Origin: Lycium barbarum
Taxonomy: Eukaryota; Streptophyta; Magnoliopsida; Solanales; Solanaceae
Length of the DNA: 64,000 nt
Assembly: GCF_019175385.1 (NCBI RefSeq)
Contig: NC_083345.1
Coordinates: 113,880,480 to 113,944,479 of the forward strand
Direction of reading: 5' to 3'
Of this stretch, positions 22,427 through 33,440 are shown piece after piece. The position numbers and the translations under genes were made by a program. How positions within the stretch are numbered: the stretch's first letter is position 1; each line of letters starts with the position of its first letter. The notes under the pieces are model-generated. The model saw only the letters and a list, made by a program, of their open reading frames with translations. It made no database searches and was not told where the DNA came from.

Positions 22427-23588
22427 GGAAAAACTACATGGCGTGACAAACTTCTAATGGTAATGACATTTATTAGCTATAGTTTAACTTAATTACTTCT
22501 CATAGCAAACATTTGTATATTAATATCATTTAGTAACTAATACAGTAAAATGCATAACTTCTTCTCCTCATCCCCTCTTTCTCTAACATTTACAACACTC
22601 TCCTCCACACACACTCTCTCTCTAACATCTTCTCCTCCTCCACACTCGCCGGAGCTCCGGTGAAAACCACCATCACCGTCGTTCTCCCTCCGTCCTCCCT
22701 CCGCTATCTTTCTCCGGCGAAATTCCATATTGTTTGATAAGTGTAACATTGACACACCAGAACTCCAATCCATAATGCCACACCAGAACTCCAATTCATT
22801 TGTCGCAGAAATCTTTTACTAACCATTAACATTGACAAGAACACCGAAAAAGATTTCGTTCGTGGTGGAGTTCGTCGGAGCTCCGGTGCGTTTCTTCGGA
22901 GAAGACCACCTGGAAAAACAATAACAAATTAAAAAAAATGATCGGAATTTTTCAAATCTGATACACAGATCTGATCGAAAGTTTTCAGATCTGACCGGAA
23001 GTTTTTTTTTCCAGATTTATGTGTATACATACACTGCATATAATATTTTTCGAATGTTTTTTTTTCAAATCTGTGTATACGTACACTATATACAATATTT
23101 TTTCGCTTTTTTCGAAGAATATCTTGTTGTATATAAATGAATACAGTGATTTTGAAGTGTATACAGATGAATATAGTCAATTTTATTTCTTGTATTCACT
23201 ATTTGAGTGTATTCGTTAATTTTTGGTGTGCTTATGTTGTATACAGTGTTAATATTTTGGTGTATCTATGTTGTATGCGCCTGTATTTGTTGTATACATA
23301 CCGGAAAATGTGTTTTTTTAAAAAAAAAATTGGTGTATATATGTTTTATGTATTCATTTTTACTCGCTGTATTTATGAATACAACAAGCCAATTTATGAA
23401 TAAAGATAGTCATTTTCATGAATAGAGTGAAACAACAATTTATTTATTTTTGTATTCATGAATACGGCGAAAATAAAAAATGTATACAACTGCTGGTAGC
23501 TAGGTTGTTGCTACAAAATGTAAATATTGAAACATCTGCTATGTGGCTTGATTAAAGCCCAAATGTTTGTCATTTATGTAGTTTGCCC
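22427..23588. mobile_element. Small non-autonomous MULE-like element
   Basis: Left end GGAAAAACTACATGGCGTGACAAAC and the reverse complement of the right end GGGCAAACTACATAAATGACAAAC form imperfect terminal inverted repeats of about 25 bp. The flanks TATTACATA (22418-22426) and TATTATATA (23589-23597) are a 9-bp duplication with one mismatch, the size expected of Mutator-like transposition. The interior has GTATAC-rich repeats (23000-23480) and a short region with CGGAGCTCCGGTG (22640-22890). No transposase. Confidence 0.7.
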
Positions 23589-23858
23589 TATTATATAATG
23601 TCTTAATGAGTACTTATTTAGTAGATTTCTAAATATATACATAGGATTTTGGGCAAAAGCTACTGGGTTGATGTGAACCATAACCAACACTCTAGATCAA
23701 CCCGCTACCTAGAGAGATAAAGAGATTCAATTGCTTCAATTTCCCTTTTCCTACCAACTGCATCATTGTTCAGTCAACCCCTTGAATGATGCACCATTCT
23801 CCCCCTTATTTTTTCTTACAAAAAACATTAGTTTATGCAAGTCGATGCAAAATCTGTT

Positions 23859-24025
23859 GAGCCCAAGACTTTTGTAACCCAAAAAAAAAAAAAAATTGGA
23901 ACCAAAATAACTCATTAAAAAAAAATGTAAATAGGCTTCACGCACAGATTATGTGCGTAAAAGGACCAAAGTGTAGTTTTTCACTAAAGTCCTTTTATGC
24001 ACATAATATGTGCGTAAAAGAGCCT
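23859..24025 (+). repeat. Left terminal inverted repeat of the PMD element
   Basis: It matches the reverse complement of 32744-32912 closely. It includes two hairpin-like palindromes, ACGCACAGATTATGTGCGT and ATGCACATAATATGTGCGT, spaced about 45 bp apart. Confidence 0.9.
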
Positions 24026-24080
24026 CGGCCCCAGCCTTTATTCTTTGGAAATCAAACTGAAAATTAAGCTTTTTTCCATA

Positions 24081-24470
24081 CTTTGACTGAAAATTAGTCA
24101 CGTTTCAAAACACTGGAATATAAATATTTTATATAGAACTTAATATCTTTTTTAGCATACAATAATGTCGGCTCATTACATATGGTATACATATATGTTT
24201 GGATCGTCGTTTTAGGAGTTGTAAAGTGCTCCGAAGTAAGTTTGGAAACTTGTTATCTTTATGTTTTTTTTGGTACTTTGACCGAAGATTAGTCACGTTT
24301 CAAAACGTCGGAATATAAATATTTTATATAGAACTTAATATTTTTTTTTAGCATACAATAATGTCGTCTCATTACATCAAGTATACATGTATGTTTGGAT
24401 CGTCGTTTTAGGGGTTGTAAAGTGTTCCGAAGTAAGTTTGGAAACTTGTTATCTTTAAGTTTAATTGTCA
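24081..24470. repeat. 195-bp tandem duplication inside the PMD element
   Basis: Two copies start at CTTTGACTGAAAATTAGTCACG (24081) and CTTTGACCGAAGATTAGTCACG (24276). They share TTTATATAGAACTTAATA and GTTTGGATCGTCGTTTTAGG blocks. Noncoding. Confidence 0.88.
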
Positions 24471-26453
24471 TATTTTATAGGGTTTTAATTAATCTAGGAT
24501 GTCGCATGAGTTATTAATAATCGACAATAAATACTAAAATAACTAATTATCATTAAAAAAAATAATACCCAAAAATTTATATAATATTAACATAAAATGT
24601 ACATTTTATTTACAAATACACAATCTCCTAACGCCTAAGGCCAACCCCACCACCCTCACTATCATCAGGATCCTCTCTCCTCCTCTTAATGACAGGATGA
24701 TCTATGCCATGATCATCCTTTCTTCCCTTCTTCAGGCCCTTGGTGAAATATGCTTCCTGTGGGAGATGGCGGCAGTCTCCAACGGAGTAGCCTTTGTAGA
24801 TGCCTCAGGAGATGACTCAATCGGAGGAGACTGGACCACAGGAGCAGAAGAATGAACCTGAAATAACATATAAACAATTTAATGTTTCATAAACTAAACA
24901 TGAAATAACATATAAACAATTATTTAATAAATTATTTCTTTGTAAAAAAACAAACCTGTGTGTCGACGGCCTCCTGAGATGGCTGGTCAGAGGGATCCTT
25001 AGCTGGCTCCTCAACTGTCTCCTGAGCGCTACCCAGAGCTGTAGCTGGAGGTGGAGACGAGTCAATCTGGACAGGCGGAGACGAGTCCACAGGCGCAGAA
25101 GAATGAACCTATAATATATGTAAATAATTTAGTTTAGATTAATAAAATAATTAATTAATAAATTATTTTATTGTAAAAAAAACAAACCTGTGTGTCGACG
25201 GGCTCCTGAGATGGCATGTGAGAGGGGTCCTGAGCGGCCCGCAGAGCCGGAGATGCAGATGGTGCCGTAGGCTCGGCTGTAGAACGAAGAAAGTAGTTAT
25301 CGAAAATAATATCCAAGTCCTCATCTCCGCCTCCCATATGTAGATCACCAACTGGCACCTGCGGAAATGATGCCCAAGGATCACAATGTGGGAACATCTC
25401 TGGCGTATATCCAGGTCTCTGTGAAGTCGACGGCCTGGAAGAAGAAGGGGTATCTGTAGCCGACGGAGCCTGACGGGCTATATCGTCAGGCTCATCTACT
25501 AGACCTCTGCCAGCCCGACCACCTCCGCCAGCCAGATCACCTCTGCCAACCCGACCACCTCTGCCAGCCCGCCCACCTCTATCAGCCCTACCACCCTCAG
25601 GAACACCCTCTGGTACATCCTCATCGACACGATGCCACTCCTGTGCCTGTGTCATACCAGTGTCCGTAAGATGAACTATCTGTGCCGCATATGCCGCTAT
25701 CCCAGGGTCGGCGGACTCCGTAAGGGGAATGCTCTCATGGCGTATCATCAGAGTCATCCGTAGCTACATATATTTGCAAATTTTAAGAATTGAATAAATT
25801 CATAAAGTAATACATAATAAGACGATGATTGAATAAACTTACCAGCGCCTCGTACGCTCCTGAGAGTGATGCATATCCTCGGCCATCAGGACGCGGCGTC
25901 GAGGGGTTGGAAATCAAAGAGCGAGTGATATGAATATACCAAGTCATATACTCATGGACCGGAGTGTCATGTCCGACCGCCGCTAGAGTCGTCATCCTCG
26001 CGTTCCATGCATTGACTTCCTGGTGCATACGCGCCCGCCATGCCGCACTGTCGATCGAACGCTCGTCCCTGGTGTAGTGGTAGTGCTCCCAATGTGTAGC
26101 CGCGGGTATGTTCTGCACATGCCTAAACTGCCATAATACACGGTCGGGTGCATGATGCTCAACGATGTCAATATGGATCAATGAACACCGTGCAGTCCAC
26201 ATGTGCTCACCAGCCCTACAAAACGCCGGCAGCTGACCCAAAATCTGATAATACTGCGTCCATATGAAAGCCTATAAGAGGATTTCAACTAGTTAACAAT
26301 AAAAGACTAACAAAAATAACAAACTAATGTTAAATCAAAAAAACTTACCTCGGGGCCGTCATGCGGTCTAACTGATCCCTAAACGGGAGAATGACATGGT
26401 GCGTCTCCACACCTCTAGTACGGCCTCGCGACCATCTCTGCGCCTATGGCATA

Positions 26454-29400
26454 TGTCACGACCCAACCCCGTGGGCCGCGACTGGTGCCCTACTTGGACA
26501 CCCAGACAGACAAACATATCAAATCGTAACACACTTATCCAAATCTAATCACATACAGATAACGTATATAGGCACAAATATCACACGCTGCCTCAAATTA
26601 TATCAAACTGTCTTAGACATATTTCAAACGCAACCATATGCATATACATATATCAAAAATCCGGCAAGGCTGTCAAATGTATCAAAAGCCGACAAGGCTA
26701 TCAAATGTACCAAAAGCCGACAAGGCTATCAAATGTATCAAAAGCCGACAAGGCTATCAAATGGCACAACGGCCCAAAACACATATACGAATGCACGCCG
26801 ACAAGGCTGCCATAACGAATGGGATCATACCAAACACACCCGTACAGGAGTAGGCACACACACCCACAAATACGTCTACAGACCTCTAAACAGACCAACA
26901 GAAACATATGGCAGAACAGGGCCCCGCCGTACCCCTGAACAAATATATACATATGCATCAAACAAGTATATATACCAAAATGTAGGCTCCGGAATAAGAG
27001 GAGCACTCCAAACAGCAGAAGAGGGTGTCCTAAACTGGTGGATCACCAAACTGTGCGTCTGTACCTGCGGGCATGAAACGCAGCCCCCCGAAGAAAAGGG
27101 GGTCAGTACGAAATATGTACTGAGTATGCAAAGCAGAAAATACAGGAACAAATCTGAAGCATAAACGAAATAGTAGTATAGAACATAAGTATAAATCCAA
27201 CATATCAAAATGTTTACTTTCAAAATATAAGTCATGCATAAGGTACAGAAGAATATGGTCGCCCGCCCGTCGATGGCGCCATAACACAGCATAACACCAG
27301 AATGTTTCAAATCTCCATATCCCCGTCACATATCACATCACAACATAACGCCATACACAGCATAACACCAAATATATGTGGAACCCGACCCTTTTTTGCG
27401 AGTAGCTCGGTGAACCATAAACACAACATAACTCCGGAGTATATCAAAGTGCGCACGACAACAGAACCGGCCCGAGAACCGGCGAAAGATATAACAGAAC
27501 GCACGAGCAGAGTCATGAGTAACCATATGCATAAAATCACTATCATAGACTCAAATATAAGTAAATGACCATACTTGAAATTCGAAATGATAATCATACC
27601 AAATCCTTTCAAAAGTCGTCTGAATTACATAAAGGAAAGTCGCGGGACCCACGAACGGGCATTGACCCGAGTCGGGCCCGCCTATGGAAAACATACTCAT
27701 TATACATCATGCAAACTCCTATAAAAATATTGGAGCAATCCGAGCCTTTATGCAAAAGATATGGCATTTCGTAGTTACGGAATTCTTTAAAACAACTTTT
27801 TGTACAAAGTTTGGAAATCAATGCTTTGGAAGACATAATGGTTCATATTTCATCACATCATACATAAGAATGCCAAGAATATATATAAGGATCATAACGT
27901 ACTCGGATTTCGAATTTGGAATTTCCTCGAGGCTCGTGATATAGCCTATTGAAAACTAAGGCATGCCAAAAGAAAGAAGGGTTGCACTTTACATACCTGT
28001 TAGCGGCTATTCGTAACCCGTTCATCTCGTCGCTCTTTTAGCCTATTTATATAAAAGTAACGTTATTGTTAGTAACTATATTATCTAGTTTACAAATCCA
28101 TAGCCTATTTCTTATCGAACCTATATTCTAGCTTATACATATTCTCTTTTAAGATTTTCTATTATCTAAAATTTAGCGAAAATCCGGCAGCACTTCCCCT
28201 ATATATTCACCTGTCCAAAATTTCCAATTGCTCTCCTGTTAACACAGAAATACCAACAACAACATATGGATACAATTACATTTTCAATTCCTTCAACTCA
28301 ACACGAACAACAACGTGTTCATATCAACAAAATTTTAACTTTAACTTTCTAATCCTTTCGCCATATAATCCATGATAACAACAACTTAAAATAAATTTTT
28401 CGTGCCTAATTAGAGCAGCCCCTACACGGCTCAATTCATCTTTCAACATCAACATCCACAACTTTTTATTTCCATCATATATCCATAAACTTATACATGT
28501 TAAAATTGCCTCCAAAATGTGTATAAAAGAGATCAAACATTACCTTAATCAACTTGGCTTCTTAACCTTGCTAATCACTTGAATGTTACAACAATTTCAC
28601 ACCTCAAATTTTCCTTTTTCCCCAATCTGCCTAAAATAGAATAAAACATGTTGATGCTTGCCAAAAGAATTCATGTTGCTGGTTTAAAATACTCCATGTG
28701 AATATGTAATTTCATATGAGAATGAATCTCGTGCAAGAAGGTTGCTGCCCCAATTCCATATGATTTTTCTTTCCAAAAGAGAAATAATGTTTTGCTTTAT
28801 TCTTTAGAAAGAAAGAAAATGCATTGTACGTTGCTCCTCCCTAAAAATTGAAATCTGAAATTTCCTTTACCTTCAGTAGGATATATAAGAAAAATAGGTG
28901 AGTAAACTTACCTTTATGGCAGTGGGGCCCACCCAATTATTCCTTGTGTTTTGCAACAAGTCTAGATAGATACATATAGGTGGTAATAGTCATCACTTTC
29001 TCTTCAGCCCATGCACCCACGTGGACTAGTGCTACCACATTAAGCCACTAGTTCATTAATTGTTCCCACTAAAACTAATTTAATAAATTACCCAAGTAAT
29101 TAATTTCTTAATCTCAATTCATTTATAAAGTAATCATTTTTAATACACTCCATAGTCATTGTCATGATCATGTGACATAGCAGTAGTCCACAGTCCCTTT
29201 TTGTACACACAAAATATTATTTCCAATCACCGTCATTTACTTTCGAGTCTTAAATAATTTCGGGACCTCAAACTTTTATACCATGATCTCTTTATTTGCA
29301 TACTTGAATGTGATTAAAATTCCATATAGTTCGTTATAACTTGTTCAATTTCTAAACTTTGACAAAACTTATTTTCTCCGATTCGTTTAACCTCCACGAC

Positions 29401-30156
29401 ACTTACTTATCACTTGTTAAACATAGCATAAATACTTATAACGTCATAAGTAATATTGTCCTTGAACTTATGTCAATTAACTTACGACAAATCCAATGCA
29501 CAAAAATGTGGAATTTTAACAAATTCACGCACTAATAGTACGAAACACTTATCCTATCAATGTAATGTTCCTTATATTTACTAAAATTAATGCCTACCAT
29601 TAATCCACGTAGTCACTACACCTTTTAATAGTAGCTATTCCATCCTTGCTGTCCCACTTAGCATTTAATATATAATACATATTTTCCAACTAAAAGGACC
29701 TTCTATATGTTACACTTGTAAACAAAAGCACCATATGCTTCCTTCTATATTTTCATCTAGTAATCACTATATCTAATTGGTAACATAGTATTCATACGGT
29801 AATAATATAGCAATGGTGCATATATAAATATCTATCATACGTATTCTTCAATAATTCTCATAATAGAAAAAGATAGATTTTTATAAGAGAAAATAATTTA
29901 TGTACCCATAACAAATAAAATCTCATTTCTAAATGTCCTCATACCGCACACATAATTAAAAATGTATCCCAGAAGTAGTAACAATAATAACTATAGAAAA
30001 TCATACTTATCAAATATTTACTAAAAGGGGTTTACTTTAAAAAAAAATACCATATCAAGACCATATATAACAGTTTCAAAATTCATCAAACTTATTCCGT
30101 TACTAATGTCATTGAACTCGTACGCCTTCCAACTTGTGAAAATGCGGGATGTAACA
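26454..30156. mobile_element. 3.7-kb solo LTR inside the PMD gene
   Basis: It begins TGTCACGACCCAACCCC and ends GCGGGATGTAACA, with a perfect 5-bp duplication GCATA (26449-26453 and 30157-30161). There is no pol coding. It contains a 28-bp tandem repeat of four units (26661-26772, GCCGACAAGGCTATCAAATG core). It shares blocks such as GTACTGAGTATG and GGCAGCA.TTCCCCT with the LTR at 55834-58183. Probably a Ty3/gypsy LTR of a family abundant in nightshades; the lineage is inferred. Open frames here, including 26391-27164, are not supported as genes. Confidence 0.85.
26661..26772. repeat. 28-bp tandem repeat in the solo LTR
   Basis: Four units of CCGACAAGGCTATCAAATGT plus ATCAAAAG, with few changes. 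This gives an artefactual open frame of repeated ADKAIKC residues. Confidence 0.93.
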
Positions 30157-31181
30157 GCATATCCTCAGCAACATAGTCAGCGGGAGGGTGAGCAGTTATG
30201 GGCTGAAAAGGTCTCAACCTAGTCCACACCCATATCTGTCATAGTCATCAAAAAAATTATTTATCAATCGTCGTTTTGAAAAATTATATTTAGTGTTTTG
30301 TCTACACACACTTAAATATATTACCTGAAGAAGAGGGCTAAATGCAGCGACCTCAACCCTCTCGCCCATAGAGGCTTGATCAAATCCTCTGTACATGTAA
30401 GCCAGGACAGCGACGCCCCAACTATAACATCCCAGCTGCTCTAGGTCCTCAATAAAGAGCAGATACCTAATACTCATGTTCGCACCCGACGTGTTCGGGA
30501 ACATGATGCCCCCGAATATGATGAGAAGATATGAACGAGCACGTCGGTCAACATCAGCCTGTAGCGTCGCCTCGCCAATCGGATGCTGCAGATCTACGAG
30601 GCGCAAGTGAGCATGGAGGGAGGACCGCAACAACCGACTCCATCCACGCATATCCCCCTGCAGAGGCTCGAAACCAGTGAGCTAGCCATCTCCTGGCGAT
30701 ATGGCAGCATCTCCGGAGGCTCCACTCTGAACAATGCATGTCCATCAATCTGTAGACCATAAATCACCTCGATATCCTGCAGGGTGATGGTAGCCTCGCC
30801 AATGCGGAGATGAAATGTATGGGTCTCCGGTCGCCAGCGCTCAATCATAGCTGTCACTAGAGCCGTATCGTGCATAAGCCGACCAACCTCGATGCACCGG
30901 TAGATACCGCCCCGACGTAGTATATCTATAACACGGGGATGTGAAGGAATAGCCTCTAGAATATCCCATGCTGACTCCCACAAACGGGTACGAACCACTC
31001 TACTAGAGGATACCGGTGCATCTTATACATACTGGGACCTATGCTCATGCTGTGGATAAAGTACTTCTCTGTTGTCGAAGGGTCCCGGCTCCATGGTGGT
31101 GTCCTATCTATTTTAGGCATTTTAAATTAATCATTAATAAATGAAGTAAGGATTAAAGTGGTATATTTTTTACGCATTTTA

Positions 31182-32460
31182 AATTAATCATTATTTTTTT
31201 AATTAATCTCTAATACTTAGTATTAGTTATGTAATCTTTTACCAAGAAATTATACAAAGGATTGAATCCTAAACTAAGGATTTTCAATTTCTAATTAGCA
31301 AATAAATAAATTAACAATTAAAGATATAAAGATTAATAATTAACAAATCAAAAAATTAACAATTAGCTAGCAAACAATTAGCATATAATTAATAAATAAA
31401 CAATTAACTAACTAATCAAATAATAAAAAATTAATTAGCATATAATTATTAAATAAAGCGAGAAACTAACAAATCAAATAATTAACAAATAAACAATTGG
31501 CTTAACAAAAACTAAAAAAAAAAAAAATAGCTAGTCTAACAATTGAAATAACTAATCTAACAATTACCAAATACTAAATAAGCAACTAATAAACAATTAA
31601 CAACAACTAAAAAAAAAAATTAAAAAAAATGGAAAAAGGGGCTGAAAACAGCCCCTTTGCGCACAAAAAAAGTGCGTAATTTTATTTTGTTTTGTCCATA
31701 TTCACACAATAGTAATGCTTAGGTTAATAAATTAACAATTAACAACAAATGAAGAAAATAAATTTAAAAAAAATGAAAAACGGGCTGAAAACAGCCCTTT
31801 TACGCACAAATAAATTAATCATTATTTTTTTAATTAATATCTAATACGTATTAGTTATGTAATCTTTTACCGAGAAATTATACAAAGGATTGAATCCTAA
31901 ATTAAGGATTTTCAATTTCTAATTAGCAAATAAATAAATTAACAATTAAAGATATAAAGATTAATAATTAACAAATCAAAAAATTAACAATTAGCTAGCA
32001 AACAATTAGCATATAATTAATAAATAAGCAATTAACTAACTAATCAAATAATAAAAAATTAATTAGTATATAATTATTAAATAAAGCGAGAAACTAACTA
32101 ATCAAATAATTAACAAATTATTAACAAATAAACAATTGGCTTAACAAAAACTAAAAATTAATTAGCTAGTCTAACAATTGAAATAACTAATCTAACAATT
32201 ACCAAATACTAAATAAGCAACTAATAAACAATTAACAAATTAACAACAACTAAACAAAAAAAAAAATGAAAAAACGGGCTGAAAACAGCCCCTTTGCGCA
32301 CAAAAAAAGTGCGTAAATTATTTTTGTTTTGTCCATATTCACACAATAGTAATGCTTAGGTTAATAAATTAACAATTAACAACAAATGAATAAAAAAAAT
32401 GAAAAACGGGCTGAAAACAGCCCTTTTACGCACAAAAAAAGTGCGTAAAAGTATTGTTTT
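31182..32460. repeat. About 625-bp tandem duplication near the right end of the PMD element
   Basis: Copy 1 (31182-31807) and copy 2 (31808-32460) both start AAATTAATCATTATTTTTTTAATTAAT and run through TTAACAATTAGCTAGCAAAC. Each ends with GGGCTGAAAACAGCCC hairpin modules. The sequence between is very A/T-rich with TTAACAATTA-type repeats. No gene; this lies upstream of the PMD start. Confidence 0.9.
31635..31680. other. Double hairpin module (first of four)
   Basis: A perfect 10-bp stem, AAAGGGGCTG/CAGCCCCTTT with an AAAA loop, is followed by GCGCAC-A7-GTGCGT. Similar modules start near 31782, 32276 and 32408. The second half repeats the ACGCAC/GTGCGT palindrome found in the terminal inverted repeats. 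Confidence 0.85.
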
Positions 32461-32743
32461 TCGTCCACATAGTAATGCTTAGGTTAATAATGTAATAGAA
32501 AAATCGTAGTGAAATACCTAGATTGAAGCTTTGATTTTGAGTTTTTGAATTGAATTATACACCGCTTTATTGCGAAGAAACTTATTCCTAAACTTCAATA
32601 TACCACTTTTGGGTTGGAAATCAACAAGAAAACGATGTTTTTGATCGCGTGGGACCTCGGAAAGGGACCTTTAATGGCTGATTTTCATTTTATTTTTCGA
32701 ATTCGGGGGGACCAGTGGGGAAGACGACGGGCCCGATATATTT

Positions 32744-32912
32744 GGCTCTTCTACGCACATATTCTGTGCGTAAAAGGACTTTAGTGAAAAACTATACTTT
32801 GATCCTTTTACGCACATAATCTGTGCGTGAAGCCTAATTACGTTCTTTTTTTTTTTTAATAGGTTATTTTGGTTCCAAAAAATTATTTTGGGGTTACAAA
32901 AGTCTTGGGCTC
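32744..32912 (-). repeat. Right terminal inverted repeat of the PMD element
   Basis: It is the counterpart of 23859-24025 with about a dozen differences, mainly in A-run lengths. Both ACGCAC...GTGCGT palindromes are kept. Confidence 0.9.
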
Positions 32913-33215
32913 AAAATCTGTTAAGAAGCCAAAGGGTTTAAAATGTTCACTATATTGTGTAACATTCTTTAAAGTGTTCAAGCTGTTATACGTGTAATTA
33001 AAAGAAATTGCTCTTTTAGATAAATTATTTGTAATAATAAGTGCAAAATAATGATTAGAGATGATACATTAACCATAAAACTGTTAGAATCAAGTAGGAA
33101 GGAAAACTAGTCCAGCAAAAAATTTCCTACAAAATTTTTCTATTCCTATTAGCATTAGCACAATCTTGCTAGTACAAAAGCACCATGTTGTGGTCTTTTA
33201 CAAATAGCAGTGAAG

Positions 33216-33440
33216 GGGAGTATTGGCGTAACTGGTAAAGCTACTGCCATGTGACCGGGAGGTTAGAGATTCAAGCTGTGGAAACAGCCTCTTGTAGAAA
33301 AGGGTTGCGTACTATAGACCCTTGTAGTCCGGCCCTTCGCCGGACCCCGCGCATAGCGAGAGCTTAGTGCACCAGTCTACCATTTACCCTCCCCAAACCC
33401 CACTTGTGGAATTACACTGGATATGTTGTTGTTTTTGTTG
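33216..33440 (+). mobile_element. Au-type SINE
   Basis: The tRNA-like head has an A-box-like GGCGTAACTGGTAAAGCT and a B-box-like region around GGTTAGAGATTCAAGC. It is followed by the body CTTGTAGTCCGGCCCTTCGCC and GCGCATAGCGAGAGCTTAGTGCACC, and a tail CACTTGTGGAATTACACTGGATATGTTGTTG. This closely fits the Au SINE family known from many flowering plants. Transcribed by RNA polymerase III when active and moved by LINE enzymes. Confidence 0.85.

Larger units (their letters stand above)
24630..31094 (-). pseudogene. Plant mobile domain (MAIN/MAIL-like) gene, degenerate
   Basis: The N-terminus (ATG 31094, MEPGPFDN) leads into a PMD. It shows RLWESAWDILEAIPSHPRVI, ERWRPETHTFHLRIGEATIT and IYGLQIDG, then FGGIMFPNTSGANMSIRYL and YSWGVAVLAYMYRG. 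Downstream exons carry WRSRGRTR-type and AFIWTQYY..LP.FCRAGEHMW blocks (26270-25780), an Arg-Gly-rich stretch (GRAGRGGRVGRG, near 25570), and Ser/Pro-rich ends (25155-24630). PMD proteins such as Arabidopsis MAIN and MAIL1 act in the nucleus in gene and transposon silencing, and TE-borne copies are common. Breaks include TAA at 31023-31025 (codon 24), a frameshift with a stop near 30675-30690, a TAG at the solo-LTR junction, and the 3.7-kb insertion. The C-terminal exon unit ending DTQ|VCFF appears twice (near 24960 and 25180). No function is expected. Confidence 0.85.
23859..32912. mobile_element. 9-kb MULE-like element carrying a plant-mobile-domain gene
   Basis: Terminal inverted repeats of about 167 bp (23859-24025) and 169 bp (32744-32912) start GAGCCCAAGACTTTTGTAAC. 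A perfect 10-bp duplication, AAAATCTGTT, flanks the element (23849-23858 and 32913-32922). Long inverted repeats with a 9-11-bp duplication indicate the Mutator superfamily. No transposase is found; the cargo is a broken PMD gene on the minus strand. Without the nested 3.7-kb solo LTR the element is about 5.3 kb. It would depend on a transposase supplied in trans. Confidence 0.88.

Noticed and set aside
26391..27329. Overlapping open frames of up to 257 residues on both strands
   Set aside because: They lie within a solo LTR, partly made of a 28-bp repeat, with no domains.
30554..30760. Separate small gene on the minus strand
   Set aside because: It is an out-of-frame shadow of the degenerate plant-mobile-domain gene.
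31640..32450. CRISPR-like array
   Set aside because: The repeated hairpins result from one tandem duplication with unequal spacing in a plant transposon, not regular repeats and spacers.
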